Positions 18,101-27,600 of a stretch of DNA of 64,000 bases are shown here, piece by piece; positions within the stretch are counted from its first letter, which is position 1; each line of letters starts with the position of its first letter. Below the pieces are notes generated by a model, which worked only from the letters and a program-made list of their open reading frames with translations, was not told the DNA's origin and searched no databases. Origin of the DNA: Candidatus Aegiribacteria sp. (GTDB taxonomy: Bacteria; Fermentibacterota; Fermentibacteria; Fermentibacterales; JCC-6); NCBI GenBank assembly GCA_013138965.1, contig WTBT01000042.1, positions 1 through 64,000 on the forward strand. The letters run 5' to 3'. Position numbers and translations under genes: made by a program.

Positions 18101-18667
18101 TTGGCAGATCATGTATGCCCTGTATGGGTGGGGTACCTCCTTGCAAGTCCCCTGCGGAAGCTGTTTGACAATCCGGTAAAAAGGTTGTCCCCCTATATCA
18201 GCAAAGGAATGACGGTTATCGATGTGGGCTGTGCCATGGGCTTCTTCAGTCTCCCGCTGGCGGAAATGGTGGGGCCCGACGGCAAGGTCATATGTATTGA
18301 CCTTCAGGAGAAAATGCTCCAGAGGCTTTGCAGGAACGCAAAGAAGAAGAACCTTCTCAGCAGGATTGAGGCAAGGGTCTGCAGGCGTGATAATCTTAAC
18401 ACTGCTGATCTTGGCAATACAGCGGATTTCGTCCTTGCCGCAGCCGTTGTTCACGAAGTGCCGGACGCCGCTTCTTTCTTAACCGAGCTTTATGGAGTTG
18501 TTAAAGACGGCGGGAAGCTTCTGGTAGTTGAGCCGGGCGGTCATGTTTCAGAACAGGATTTCAGCGCAACGGTTGATGCCGCTGTGAAGTGCGGTTTTAC
18601 CATCCTTGAAAACTCGGGAACACGGAGAAGGCGCCAGGCTCTCTTCCAGAAAATCTCTGAGAAATGA
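18101..18667 (+). CDS. Class I SAM-dependent methyltransferase
   Basis: VIDVGCAMGFFSLPLAEMVGPDGKVICIDLQEKML motif I. Confidence 0.85.
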   Translation: MADHVCPVWVGYLLASPLRKLFDNPVKRLSPYISKGMTVIDVGCAMGFFSLPLAEMVGPDGKVICIDLQEKMLQRLCRNAKKKNLLSRIEARVCRRDNLNTADLGNTADFVLAAAVVHEVPDAASFLTELYGVVKDGGKLLVVEPGGHVSEQDFSATVDAAVKCGFTILENSGTRRRRQALFQKISEK

Positions 18668-19700
18668 TGGAGATGTTCAGGAGAAGTCCCTGCTGAAATA
18701 CACCGAAAAGCCCCTTGAACCGATTCGTCGTCCATATGAATTCAAACTCTCCATCCTCATTGTCAATTACAACAGCGGAGAGATGCTACTGGACTGCCTG
18801 GAATCTATATGTGCCACGGTCAAGACGGACCCCTTTGAAGTAATAGTCGTTGACAATGATTCAAAGGACAGTTCCATAGATAGCGCAAGGGACAAATATC
18901 CTGAAGTACGTTTCATTGAAAACAGTTTCAACAACTGGTTCACCGGAGGAACCAACCAGGCGATAGAGGTAAGTCGCGGCGAATATATTCTTTGTCTCAA
19001 CCCTGATACGGTATGCCGTGGAAATGCGATCGATGAACTGGTGAGCTTTCTCGACAGCGATCCTCAGGCAGGCCTTGCCGCTCCAAGGCTTCTGAACGGG
19101 GATGGTTCTCTTCAGCCTTCATGCCGGAATTTCCTCAAGTCCAGGTATCTTATACTTCGGCACATTCTTCCCTGGAAAAGATTGCCCGACAGCTGGAGAA
19201 AAAAGGCGGTCCTTGAGTACTGGGATCATGATGAAACAATCCAGCCCGACTGGATAATAGGAGCATGTATACTGGTACGGAGAGAGACCGTTGAGGATAT
19301 AGGCCTTAAAGACGAAGGCTTCCCGATGTTCCATGAGGAGACCGACTGGTGCTACCGTATGAAAAAGGCCGGCTGGGGGATCTGGTTCGTTCACACCGCG
19401 GAAATTACCCATTTCGGAAGCCAGTCAGCGGTTAAGTACTGGGGTAGTGACCTTGTCCTTGAATTCTACAAGGGTAAACACAGATTCGTACGAAAACATT
19501 TTGGCCCTCTGTCTCTGCTTCTGCACCGTTTGCTTCTTGCGGGGCTGCTTCTTCTCAGGCTTACAGTCGTGCTGGTCAGAAGAGTTTTTTCAGGGAACGC
19601 CGACCTCAGGCAGGAAACTGTGTTCCTGCTTAAAGGTATGGTAATACAGCTCGGATTGAACGGAAAGAATCTACCTGGAATTCCTCATAGGAAATTCTAA
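18606..19700 (+). CDS. Family 2 glycosyltransferase (start uncertain)
   Basis: LSILIVNYNSGEMLLDCLESI...VIVVDNDSKDSS...YILCLNPDTV. Confidence 0.88.
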   Translation: MKTREHGEGARLSSRKSLRNDGDVQEKSLLKYTEKPLEPIRRPYEFKLSILIVNYNSGEMLLDCLESICATVKTDPFEVIVVDNDSKDSSIDSARDKYPEVRFIENSFNNWFTGGTNQAIEVSRGEYILCLNPDTVCRGNAIDELVSFLDSDPQAGLAAPRLLNGDGSLQPSCRNFLKSRYLILRHILPWKRLPDSWRKKAVLEYWDHDETIQPDWIIGACILVRRETVEDIGLKDEGFPMFHEETDWCYRMKKAGWGIWFVHTAEITHFGSQSAVKYWGSDLVLEFYKGKHRFVRKHFGPLSLLLHRLLLAGLLLLRLTVVLVRRVFSGNADLRQETVFLLKGMVIQLGLNGKNLPGIPHRKF

Positions 19701-19718
19701 CCCGGTGGTGGAAAGCGG

Positions 19719-20294
19719 TCAGTTGATGCTCTTCCTAACAAACGGAATAAGAAGGTACAGCAGAGTTGCCCATCCCCCAAGGGGCCATGCCAGGAAGAAT
19801 ATCAGAACGGAGAAACCAGGGAAGACTATCATACTCAACCATCTGTGTTCCCTGATCTCCTTATCCACGCCCAGATCAGGATGGTTTCTTATGTAAGTGA
19901 GTTCAAAACCGATAGTCAGGCTTATCAGAAACAGGTTAATCACGAATATCTGTACGGCAAGAACGCTTTGGAAATTGCCGATAATATCCGTTGTCACTGG
20001 AATCAGGGCAATGAATAGAAGATGGGTCATGACTATCCAGTTGAGCCCTGCGTCAGTCTTCCTGATTCTATCCATAATGTAATGCTGCGCTATCCAGAAA
20101 TTCGCCAGCGTCAGAAAAGCAATGATGTAATGGCGCAGCTGATTCAGCATTCCCGGAATAGCTTCAACAAGGGATTCGTGCGTAGGGACAATTGCATTAA
20201 CATCAATACTTAAAACAGCAAGGGTTATAGCGATGGCGTAGACACCATCAAATAAAGCCTCTATTCTGTTTTTTCCAAGTATAGCTTTCCTCAA
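19719..20294 (-). CDS. TMEM175/DUF1211-family membrane protein
   Basis: FDGVYAIAITLAVLSIDV signature; six-TM-like. Confidence 0.85.
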   Translation of the reverse strand: MRKAILGKNRIEALFDGVYAIAITLAVLSIDVNAIVPTHESLVEAIPGMLNQLRHYIIAFLTLANFWIAQHYIMDRIRKTDAGLNWIVMTHLLFIALIPVTTDIIGNFQSVLAVQIFVINLFLISLTIGFELTYIRNHPDLGVDKEIREHRWLSMIVFPGFSVLIFFLAWPLGGWATLLYLLIPFVRKSIN

Positions 20295-20524
20295 AACATC
20301 ACCTCTCCGGTAGAACAAGTGGATATTTTACAGATGGATGTCCCCGCGGTCAATGATTCCCCTGGTTCGGAATTCCTCAGCTGAAGCCGCTACATCGCTG
20401 ATCAGGTCGTTTAACATTACGCTGAATTGCGTTATGCTATTCATTGAATGAGGAATCGGGGGTTATGATCATGGGGGCTATCGGAATCATCACTGCCGGG
20501 CGCACGGCATGAAGGAGTACTGAT

Positions 20525-21223
20525 ATGAAGGTAAAACAGTTCAGATATTCTGCGGACAATCTCGGATACCTGATTTACGGAGAAGAATCCGCAATCGCAG
20601 TTGACGGCGGTGCCTTCGAGCAGATGCTTTCATTTATCGAAGAGCATTGTCTGGAACTGAGAATAGTCACCAACACACATTCACATGGAGACCACACCTG
20701 CGGCAATAGAGAGCTTGCAGAGGCAACGGAAGCGGAGTTTATCAATGTCGGAGAACTCCCTTCCAGGAGGACGCTTCCGCTTGAGGGCTCCAGGATAGAT
20801 ATCATCCATACTCCCGGCCATACGGCTGATTCCGTCTGTTTCTACATTCCGGGTATACTTGTCTCAGGAGACACTCTTTTCAATGGTAAGGTAGGCAGGT
20901 GCTTTACCGGGGATATTCGAACATTCTACAAATCGATCAGAAAACTTCTCGAGCTGCCGGGTGATACAGTGATCTACGGCGGACATGACTACGTCAGGGA
21001 ATACCTGGAGTTCGCCCGGATGGTAGAACCTTCCAACAGTTTCATCAATGCATACCTGCGCAGGTACGATCCGACCCATGTTTTTGCATCGCTTGAGGAG
21101 GAATTGAAGGTTGACCCCTTCCTGCGCCTGAACGAACCTTCAGTGACATCCTTCCTCAAGAGTAGAAACCTTCCCGTTTCAACAGAATATCAGCGGTGGG
21201 AATCCCTTATGTCGCTCATGTGA
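20525..21223 (+). CDS. MBL-fold metallo-hydrolase
   Basis: TNTHSHGDHTCGN; IHTPGHTADSVCFYIPGILVSGDTLF. Confidence 0.92.
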   Translation: MKVKQFRYSADNLGYLIYGEESAIAVDGGAFEQMLSFIEEHCLELRIVTNTHSHGDHTCGNRELAEATEAEFINVGELPSRRTLPLEGSRIDIIHTPGHTADSVCFYIPGILVSGDTLFNGKVGRCFTGDIRTFYKSIRKLLELPGDTVIYGGHDYVREYLEFARMVEPSNSFINAYLRRYDPTHVFASLEEELKVDPFLRLNEPSVTSFLKSRNLPVSTEYQRWESLMSLM

Positions 21224-21307
21224 AATTCCCCGGGTTCATAGCAGGATAGAAGTCCTGGATGGACAGGCGGCCAGGCCGCCTGTCCATCTGTTTCAATACC
21301 GCGAATG

Positions 21308-21739
21308 TCAGCTATCTTCAGATCCGGAGCCGTTTTCCCTGCGCATCCAGGATTTGAAGGTCTCCCGGCCCTCTTCACGCCAGAACTCAGCGTAGTCCTG
21401 CTCCATCTCCCGCTGGAAGGGGCTTTTTTCGGTCTCCCCTGCGGGAACATCCTTCTTCTTTCGGCCGCTTCGATCGTAATGATGGGTTCCGCTGTGAGCC
21501 CCAAAGAAGATGTGCGCCAGAACGGCAAGGCCCACCGCCTGCCAGTAACCTATTTCAGGCAGGCCGAAGATGTCAGGCATCAGGGCGTTCCACAGCAGCT
21601 TTACGAGAATACCGAATAGTATGGCAAGAGCAGCCGCGGCAATTATTCCAAGCAGGACGAAGCACACGACCTTAATCACCTTTGCTGGACCGCTTCCCCT
21701 TACTTCGTGGTTCATTATCCTCATCGTACAATCACTCAT
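21308..21739 (-). CDS. Small two-TM membrane protein coupled to sigma factor
   Basis: Overlaps the sigma gene by 8 bp; VKLLWNALMPDIFGLPEIGYWQAVGLAVLAHIFFG. Confidence 0.65.
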   Translation of the reverse strand: MSDCTMRIMNHEVRGSGPAKVIKVVCFVLLGIIAAAALAILFGILVKLLWNALMPDIFGLPEIGYWQAVGLAVLAHIFFGAHSGTHHYDRSGRKKKDVPAGETEKSPFQREMEQDYAEFWREEGRETFKSWMRRENGSGSEDS

Positions 21740-22313
21740 TCTTTACCTCCTGCATCCTTTCAAGTTTTTTCCGAATGGCCCTGACGCCGCGGTGTTTCCG
21801 GGCAAGCAGCGTTCCCACCGGAACTTTCCAGAGCCCGGACAATTCCCTGAATGTTCTTTCATTGAACTCGGTTTCAATGATTACTTCCATCTGGGCGGAA
21901 GGGAGTTCCCGAATCAGTCGGAAGATAAGCCGGCGAAGTGCCCGTTGGCGGTAGGATCCCTCAGGATCGTATTTCTCGTCCGGGAGAACATCGAAAAGGC
22001 TCAGCCCGTTCTCATCCTCGCTGTCCATGGAAACGGTTTCCTTCGCAGGATTTCTGTAGAAATCGATGATCCTGTTCCTCAAAGCGCGAAATACATAGGC
22101 TGACATGTCGGATATGGGCGCCACAATATCCGGCCTGTCAAGGATGCTCAGCATCACATCCTGCACAATGTCCTCGCTGCTTCTGTGGGCGGAGTCATCG
22201 ATCATGCCTCTTACGTAGCTGACAAGACGATTGTAGTTGGTGTGAAAAAACTCCCCAACTGCCGATTTTCTCTGATGGTTCATATCCAGTTGTTTCCCTT
22301 CGCCTGCTCTCAT
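21732..22313 (-). CDS. ECF-type RNA polymerase sigma factor
   Basis: Region 2-like DIVQDVMLSIL..FRALRNRIIDFYRN and region 4-like TFRELSGLWKVPVGTLLARKHRGVRAIRKKL. Confidence 0.85.
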   Translation of the reverse strand: MRAGEGKQLDMNHQRKSAVGEFFHTNYNRLVSYVRGMIDDSAHRSSEDIVQDVMLSILDRPDIVAPISDMSAYVFRALRNRIIDFYRNPAKETVSMDSEDENGLSLFDVLPDEKYDPEGSYRQRALRRLIFRLIRELPSAQMEVIIETEFNERTFRELSGLWKVPVGTLLARKHRGVRAIRKKLERMQEVKNE

Positions 22314-22652
22314 GGACGGGAAAATGCCAGAATTATTGCATTATCAGCAGGAATGATTCGGAATGCAAGGAGATACGGCGATAGAGGAAATTCGCGCTCC
22401 CAGGAGTGTGTCTGCCAATAGGCATTGAGCAGAATATCCTCCCAGCTGAGATAGAATGCTCGGAGATTTGAGGAGAATACTGGATGTATTTGACGATAAT
22501 CTTCGGGTATTATAGCCAGCTGTGTGGGTTTTATGCCGATGCTTTATTGTCGGACGCGCTCCTACCGTTACGGCAGTATTGCTAGTATGCTAAAGCTGTA
22601 AATAGGACACAGGCACAATGGATTCAGGTGAACAGAGAATGAGAAAAATACA

Positions 22653-23705
22653 ATGAAATACGTATCACTCGCTATATCCATAGGTATTACCCTGATGACT
22701 TTCGGCATTTCAGGCTGCCTTACGGATCCGTACAGTGTAGGAGAACCGGATTCTCTTTTCTCCGAATATGTTCTTGTCTGGGATCTGATGGACAGTCACT
22801 ACGCCTGTTTTTTTGCGAAAGAGAATGTGAACTGGGATGAGCTATACCAGAAATACAGAGGCGCTGCCAACAACCTGAGAAGCAGGGATGAGCTTGTCGA
22901 TCTCTGCCTTCAGCTGCTCGGTGAGCTTTCGGATCAGAACCTGGCCCTGCGGAATTCAGCCGGCGCCAGGATGGAAAGCTGGAACCAGGGTCACTTCGTG
23001 AACTGGGATTTAAATGTCTGGCAGGATTACATGCTGGAATGGTCCCCGTCGAGTTACGTCGAAGAACTGAAACCCTCCGGAGCAAGGGTGTTTTTCCCTA
23101 CTTCCACAGATACCGTAGGATACGTATATATAAGCGATATGGGGAAAGGGTTCGGCGATTGGAGAGCATTTTATGATACAACAGAAGTGATTAATTGCTG
23201 CAGCGGTCTTATTCTGGATCTTCGCATGTGCGGCTGCAGCGGTTACGAGATGAACGCGTTCTACACTTGCGGAAGGTTCGTTGATGAGCGTCTTCTGGGT
23301 TTCTACAGAGCTTTCAGGGCAGGCTCCGGAAGAAACGACATGGGCGAGATGCTGCCAGTATGGGCGTGCAGAAACGGCGCATGGCAGTTCACAAAGCCCA
23401 TAGTTCTTCTCACGGGCAGATATACCCAGGGCGCGGCCGAGCAGATGGTCCTGCTTCTGAAAACTCAGCAGCATGTTACCGTTATAGGGGATACCACAGC
23501 CGGTTTTGCCAATACTGCCGTCTCATTCAACCTTACTGAAGGCTGGACCATTGAGATACCTTCGCTGGTAACCTATTCCCCCGACAGCACCCTTATTCTC
23601 AATTCAGGAATAGCTCCCGAGATTTACGTCCCGGTTTCCGAGGCTGATTTTGCAGCCGGAATAGACCCGGTACTTGATGCCGCCCTTGAAATGATCCTGC
23701 AGTAA
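22653..23705 (+). CDS. S41-like tail-specific protease homologue (lipoprotein), catalytic Ser apparently substituted
   Basis: Lipobox GISGC; S41 architecture ILDLRMCGCSG..., LLTGRYTQGAAEQMV, VIGDTTAGFANTAV. Confidence 0.7.
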   Translation: MKYVSLAISIGITLMTFGISGCLTDPYSVGEPDSLFSEYVLVWDLMDSHYACFFAKENVNWDELYQKYRGAANNLRSRDELVDLCLQLLGELSDQNLALRNSAGARMESWNQGHFVNWDLNVWQDYMLEWSPSSYVEELKPSGARVFFPTSTDTVGYVYISDMGKGFGDWRAFYDTTEVINCCSGLILDLRMCGCSGYEMNAFYTCGRFVDERLLGFYRAFRAGSGRNDMGEMLPVWACRNGAWQFTKPIVLLTGRYTQGAAEQMVLLLKTQQHVTVIGDTTAGFANTAVSFNLTEGWTIEIPSLVTYSPDSTLILNSGIAPEIYVPVSEADFAAGIDPVLDAALEMILQ

Positions 23706-23710
23706 ACTGG

Positions 23711-24712
23711 CTATTCAGCAGTAAGAGCCAGCAGCGTCCCTCCAGGGCTTATCGCAAGGTCAAGTGGATAGCCCTGCAGATCGATCTGATTTTCGATGAA
23801 ATAGTTACCGCAGTTGTAAGAGACCAGCCTGCTGGTGTTATCTCCCAGATAACTGAGCACATAAACACGGCTGCCGTCAGGTTTGACGCACATGTAGTGG
23901 ATATCTCCTTCAATGGGCACTGATCCGGTGTATAACGGCAAAGGAGGCATAGTACCCGGAAAATAGCGCAGTATGGTAACGATTTTATCTGTTGATTTGC
24001 TGATAACAGCGCAGAAAGTAGTATCATTCGGGATTGTTTCAATGGCCTGTATCGCAGGTAAATGGTGCATTGCTCTTCGCCGCATCACCGTTTCTCCGAT
24101 AGAAACAAGTTCTGTTCCCCCGAGGGTTCCAACGAGCATGGAATCTAGATCCTGATCGATAGCCATGCAAATGGGGCTGATTGGCAGGGCGCAGGTTCTG
24201 GATATTCTGTTGTTCTCTTTTCTGACTTCGAAGATCTTGTGCGAAGTTCCCCCGGCCACATAAAAGCAGGGCTTTCCGACGACTATTTCAATATCCACAG
24301 GAGTTTCGCAGATGCTGAAAGTGTCCATAACTTCCATATCCGGCACATGCATTTCCACTATCTGTCCCAGTGCTCCGATTATGTAGACGCTGCTCTCGGT
24401 TGAACTGTACTCTATTTCGGAGTAGCCTGAAGGGGAAGGGCTGCCAATGGTGAAGACACCTGTACGCTGGTGCGTTGCCAGGTCGAAACGTAACACCGTT
24501 CCTTCTGTGGTAGCCACAATGAAGCAGTCGGGAATGATACACAGAGACCTGGCTCCGAAGATGTTTTCGATTGTATTAACAACGGAAAGATCCGCTGCTG
24601 ACATAATAGTGATTCCCGCCTGCAGTGTATGGTCGAACTCCGTAAGATCAGTGCAGCCGATAAGTATCAGAAGCGCCGCCGTGGCGCAGACTATCCGGCA
24701 TCTGATTACCAT
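23711..24712 (-). CDS. Lipoprotein beta-propeller-like protein
   Basis: Lipobox LILIGC; repeated blades; ends VSPGGTLLALTAE-like; overlaps the TonB receptor stop. Confidence 0.6.
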   Translation of the reverse strand: MVIRCRIVCATAALLILIGCTDLTEFDHTLQAGITIMSAADLSVVNTIENIFGARSLCIIPDCFIVATTEGTVLRFDLATHQRTGVFTIGSPSPSGYSEIEYSSTESSVYIIGALGQIVEMHVPDMEVMDTFSICETPVDIEIVVGKPCFYVAGGTSHKIFEVRKENNRISRTCALPISPICMAIDQDLDSMLVGTLGGTELVSIGETVMRRRAMHHLPAIQAIETIPNDTTFCAVISKSTDKIVTILRYFPGTMPPLPLYTGSVPIEGDIHYMCVKPDGSRVYVLSYLGDNTSRLVSYNCGNYFIENQIDLQGYPLDLAISPGGTLLALTAE

Positions 24713-27384
24713 GATATCCCCGCAGACAGGATGAAATGTCTGGCTGGAGACCAGGCCCTCGCGTTACCCGTCGAACCACCCGGATCACCACTTGTGTGGA
24801 AGAGTGAAGTATCGTAAATGTGAACTATATTTTTTCTGTTGAAGAGGTTGAATACTCCCAGCACAAGATTCAGCTCGGTTGAACCTATGCTGAACATTCT
24901 TGAAAGGACAATATCAGTCTGCGTGGAAAAGGGATACCTTTCTGTATTGGTTTCGACAAGTTCCGCCTCTACCGGGGGAAGTGTATACGGCATCCCGCTG
25001 CCGTAATTCCAGGAAATACCAAGCCTGGTGTTTTCCAGGGGATGGATTCCCGCCACTTCCGGCCCCTCCGATTCAAAAGACCTCACCTCAATGGAGGCAG
25101 ATACCGTATGTGTCTGATCCCAATCAAGGTAGTTATCCTCGTTGGAAATGTATAAAACTCCCATCTGAGCATAATTGTACCCCTCCAGCATGGATGAGTA
25201 TTTGCCCTTGGCAATGGAAAGAGCATACGAGATCTGTCCTGAAATATTGCTTCCCGCTCTCCTGTTGAGGGTTGCTTCAATGCCTCTCACCATTCCATGG
25301 CTGTCGTCGTTGGAAAAAACGTAGTAAGTGCCCTCACTGTGGTCTTTGGTGTTCACCAGGCCTGTAATATCCTTGTAATAGGCGGCCAGTGAAAGCTCAG
25401 TGGTCCTGTCGATAAAATGTCTTATCCCGACTTCAAAGATCTGCGTCATCTCAGGATCAAGGTCGGGGTTGCCGGCCACTATCCTGTTCTCGGCAAGGTT
25501 GTAGGATGTCTCAAGGAAGAGACAGTTCATGGAAGGCATCTGGAAATGGTGTCCGTACGTTGAGAAGAAAACGGAAGTTTCGCTGAAGGGAACGGAGAAG
25601 CCCACCCTTGGGCTGATATGCCACTTTGTTTTAACCCGGACGTTGTCACCGGTTTCTGAAACGAATACCGAGGTATTGGCATTGAACATATCGGCCCTGA
25701 GCCCGGCTGTGGTTATTACTCCTCCTCCAAATCTGTAACTTCCCTGGAGGTAGCAGGATCCCGAATGAGGGTAAGCGTCCCACTGAGAAATGAATATGTT
25801 GCCGAAGGTCTCGGCGTAGACATTGTACTGGTAAAGATCGTAGTAGTTGCCTGAAACCCCCGCCTTTATGCGTGCCCTGGTATTGGGGTTCGAGTCAAAG
25901 CCAACCATTATGCTGCTCACCTTTGCTTTGGAATCGAACCACACATTAGGGTGTGTCCCCGTGTGATAGAAACCGAGAGAGTCGGTAATCCTTTCTTCAG
26001 GCTGATACTGCGTGAACCAGTAGGTGGGGTTTGTGTTCTCTCCGATGTAGCCGCCCCCCTGTCTCCGTATGCGGTTCCAGTCCTGGAACTTCATAATACT
26101 CATAGTGAGCTTGAGGCAGGTTTCACTCCCCAGAAGCTGCGAGGCATTGAAGGTGATACCGGCTGTTTCACTGAAGAGGATGGGGAGCGCGTAATCCTGA
26201 CTTCTCCCGAGGTATGCGGCGCCATCGATATAGGCCGGGAGATGATACCTGGACCAGGCCCATTCATTCCATCCTGTTTCCCTGCTGGAACCCAGGAAGG
26301 TGAGAGCGAAGCTGGTTCTGTTAAGCGGTCTGTAGGTAAGCTTGGCAACACCCGACATATCAGATTGCCAGTTGTTCTCCCAGCTGCTGCGGGTATCCAG
26401 GGTGTCCCTGCCGCTTAAAGAGATCTGTCCGGACGCGCTGAACCTCATCTGCCCCGGAATACGAATTCCGATGGAAGGAAGAAGCTTTTCCGTGATTGGC
26501 TCAGGGCCGGACACCGACCCCTCAATACCATTCAGGTTACTTCTGCATTGCTCCACATCCGTTTCTTCCATGAAAAGCTGTTTCCCGGATTGAAAGGAAG
26601 CTGTTGTTATGTCTCCGTGCCGGAGTATCAGCGAACCGTGGTAGGAATCAGCACCCTCTTTTCCGATGAGGTTAACAACTCCCGACATGGAATTCCCGTA
26701 TTCAACACCAAGCCCTCCGGTCATCAGTGATGCGTTTGATATAGCGCCAAGGGGCAGTTCCAGGTTGAACTTGTTACTTATGGGAGAGCGGATTGAGACG
26801 CCGTCAAAGAGGTAATCAACCTCTCCGCTGCGGCCGCCCCGCACGTGTACCTCACCGTGGCTGGTTATCACGCCGGGCTGATCGGCCACCACATCAACAA
26901 TACTCTTTGAGGTTATCGTTCTTATCTCAGTGAAGTCCATCAGGTGCAGGGTAGCGGGAACGTCCTGAAGAATGTGGTTTCTTGACTCCCGAACAGTGAT
27001 GATAGTTGAACCCGTGGGATCTTCAGGCAGGTTGAAATCAATCCTGCTCAGCTGATCGGCGATCACGAGAACACCTTCCATCCTGGAGGTGGATCTGCCC
27101 ACCATACTTGCGGTTACAGAGTAATTGCCCGGAGTAACTCCTGCTATGATGTATTCTCCGCTGGCATCCGTCATGGCGCCCAGGTAGGTATCCTCTATCA
27201 TTACAGTGGCTCCGACAAGCGGGTTTCCGTTCGTATCCAAGACGAACCCGCCCACGATCCCCGTTGTAGCTGCGTATGCGGAAAAGGTAAACAATAGCAG
27301 GGAGAATAGTATCAGTAGGGGCGCTTTACGCAGGAAGTTTGCCCGTTGACTGAATAATGCGGAAACTGCCGCTGTTGGTTTCAT
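24706..27384 (-). CDS. TonB-dependent receptor with carboxypeptidase-regulatory-like domain
   Basis: GFVLDTNGNPLVGATVMIEDTYLGAMTDASGEYIIAGVTPGNYSV; plug (VVADQPGVITSHGEVHVRGGRSGEVDYLFDGVSI); C-terminal barrel. Confidence 0.9.
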   Translation of the reverse strand: MKPTAAVSALFSQRANFLRKAPLLILFSLLLFTFSAYAATTGIVGGFVLDTNGNPLVGATVMIEDTYLGAMTDASGEYIIAGVTPGNYSVTASMVGRSTSRMEGVLVIADQLSRIDFNLPEDPTGSTIITVRESRNHILQDVPATLHLMDFTEIRTITSKSIVDVVADQPGVITSHGEVHVRGGRSGEVDYLFDGVSIRSPISNKFNLELPLGAISNASLMTGGLGVEYGNSMSGVVNLIGKEGADSYHGSLILRHGDITTASFQSGKQLFMEETDVEQCRSNLNGIEGSVSGPEPITEKLLPSIGIRIPGQMRFSASGQISLSGRDTLDTRSSWENNWQSDMSGVAKLTYRPLNRTSFALTFLGSSRETGWNEWAWSRYHLPAYIDGAAYLGRSQDYALPILFSETAGITFNASQLLGSETCLKLTMSIMKFQDWNRIRRQGGGYIGENTNPTYWFTQYQPEERITDSLGFYHTGTHPNVWFDSKAKVSSIMVGFDSNPNTRARIKAGVSGNYYDLYQYNVYAETFGNIFISQWDAYPHSGSCYLQGSYRFGGGVITTAGLRADMFNANTSVFVSETGDNVRVKTKWHISPRVGFSVPFSETSVFFSTYGHHFQMPSMNCLFLETSYNLAENRIVAGNPDLDPEMTQIFEVGIRHFIDRTTELSLAAYYKDITGLVNTKDHSEGTYYVFSNDDSHGMVRGIEATLNRRAGSNISGQISYALSIAKGKYSSMLEGYNYAQMGVLYISNEDNYLDWDQTHTVSASIEVRSFESEGPEVAGIHPLENTRLGISWNYGSGMPYTLPPVEAELVETNTERYPFSTQTDIVLSRMFSIGSTELNLVLGVFNLFNRKNIVHIYDTSLFHTSGDPGGSTGNARAWSPARHFILSAGISW

Positions 27385-27600
27385 CTCAACTTTCCCCTTC
27401 AATGTCATGAAAATGCATTCTAATACTTCAGCATTCAAGCTGCATTCTTTTCAATGTGATGCCAGCTTGATTGTCACGTCAGAAATCACGTAAATACCTA
27501 TCGGCGATACTAATTCCAGCTCATCTGGTCGTATTTGATAACATAACACCTTTCCTGCATGTTTATCGAAAAAGTATCATCCCGCCGGGTGTTTATTCCC

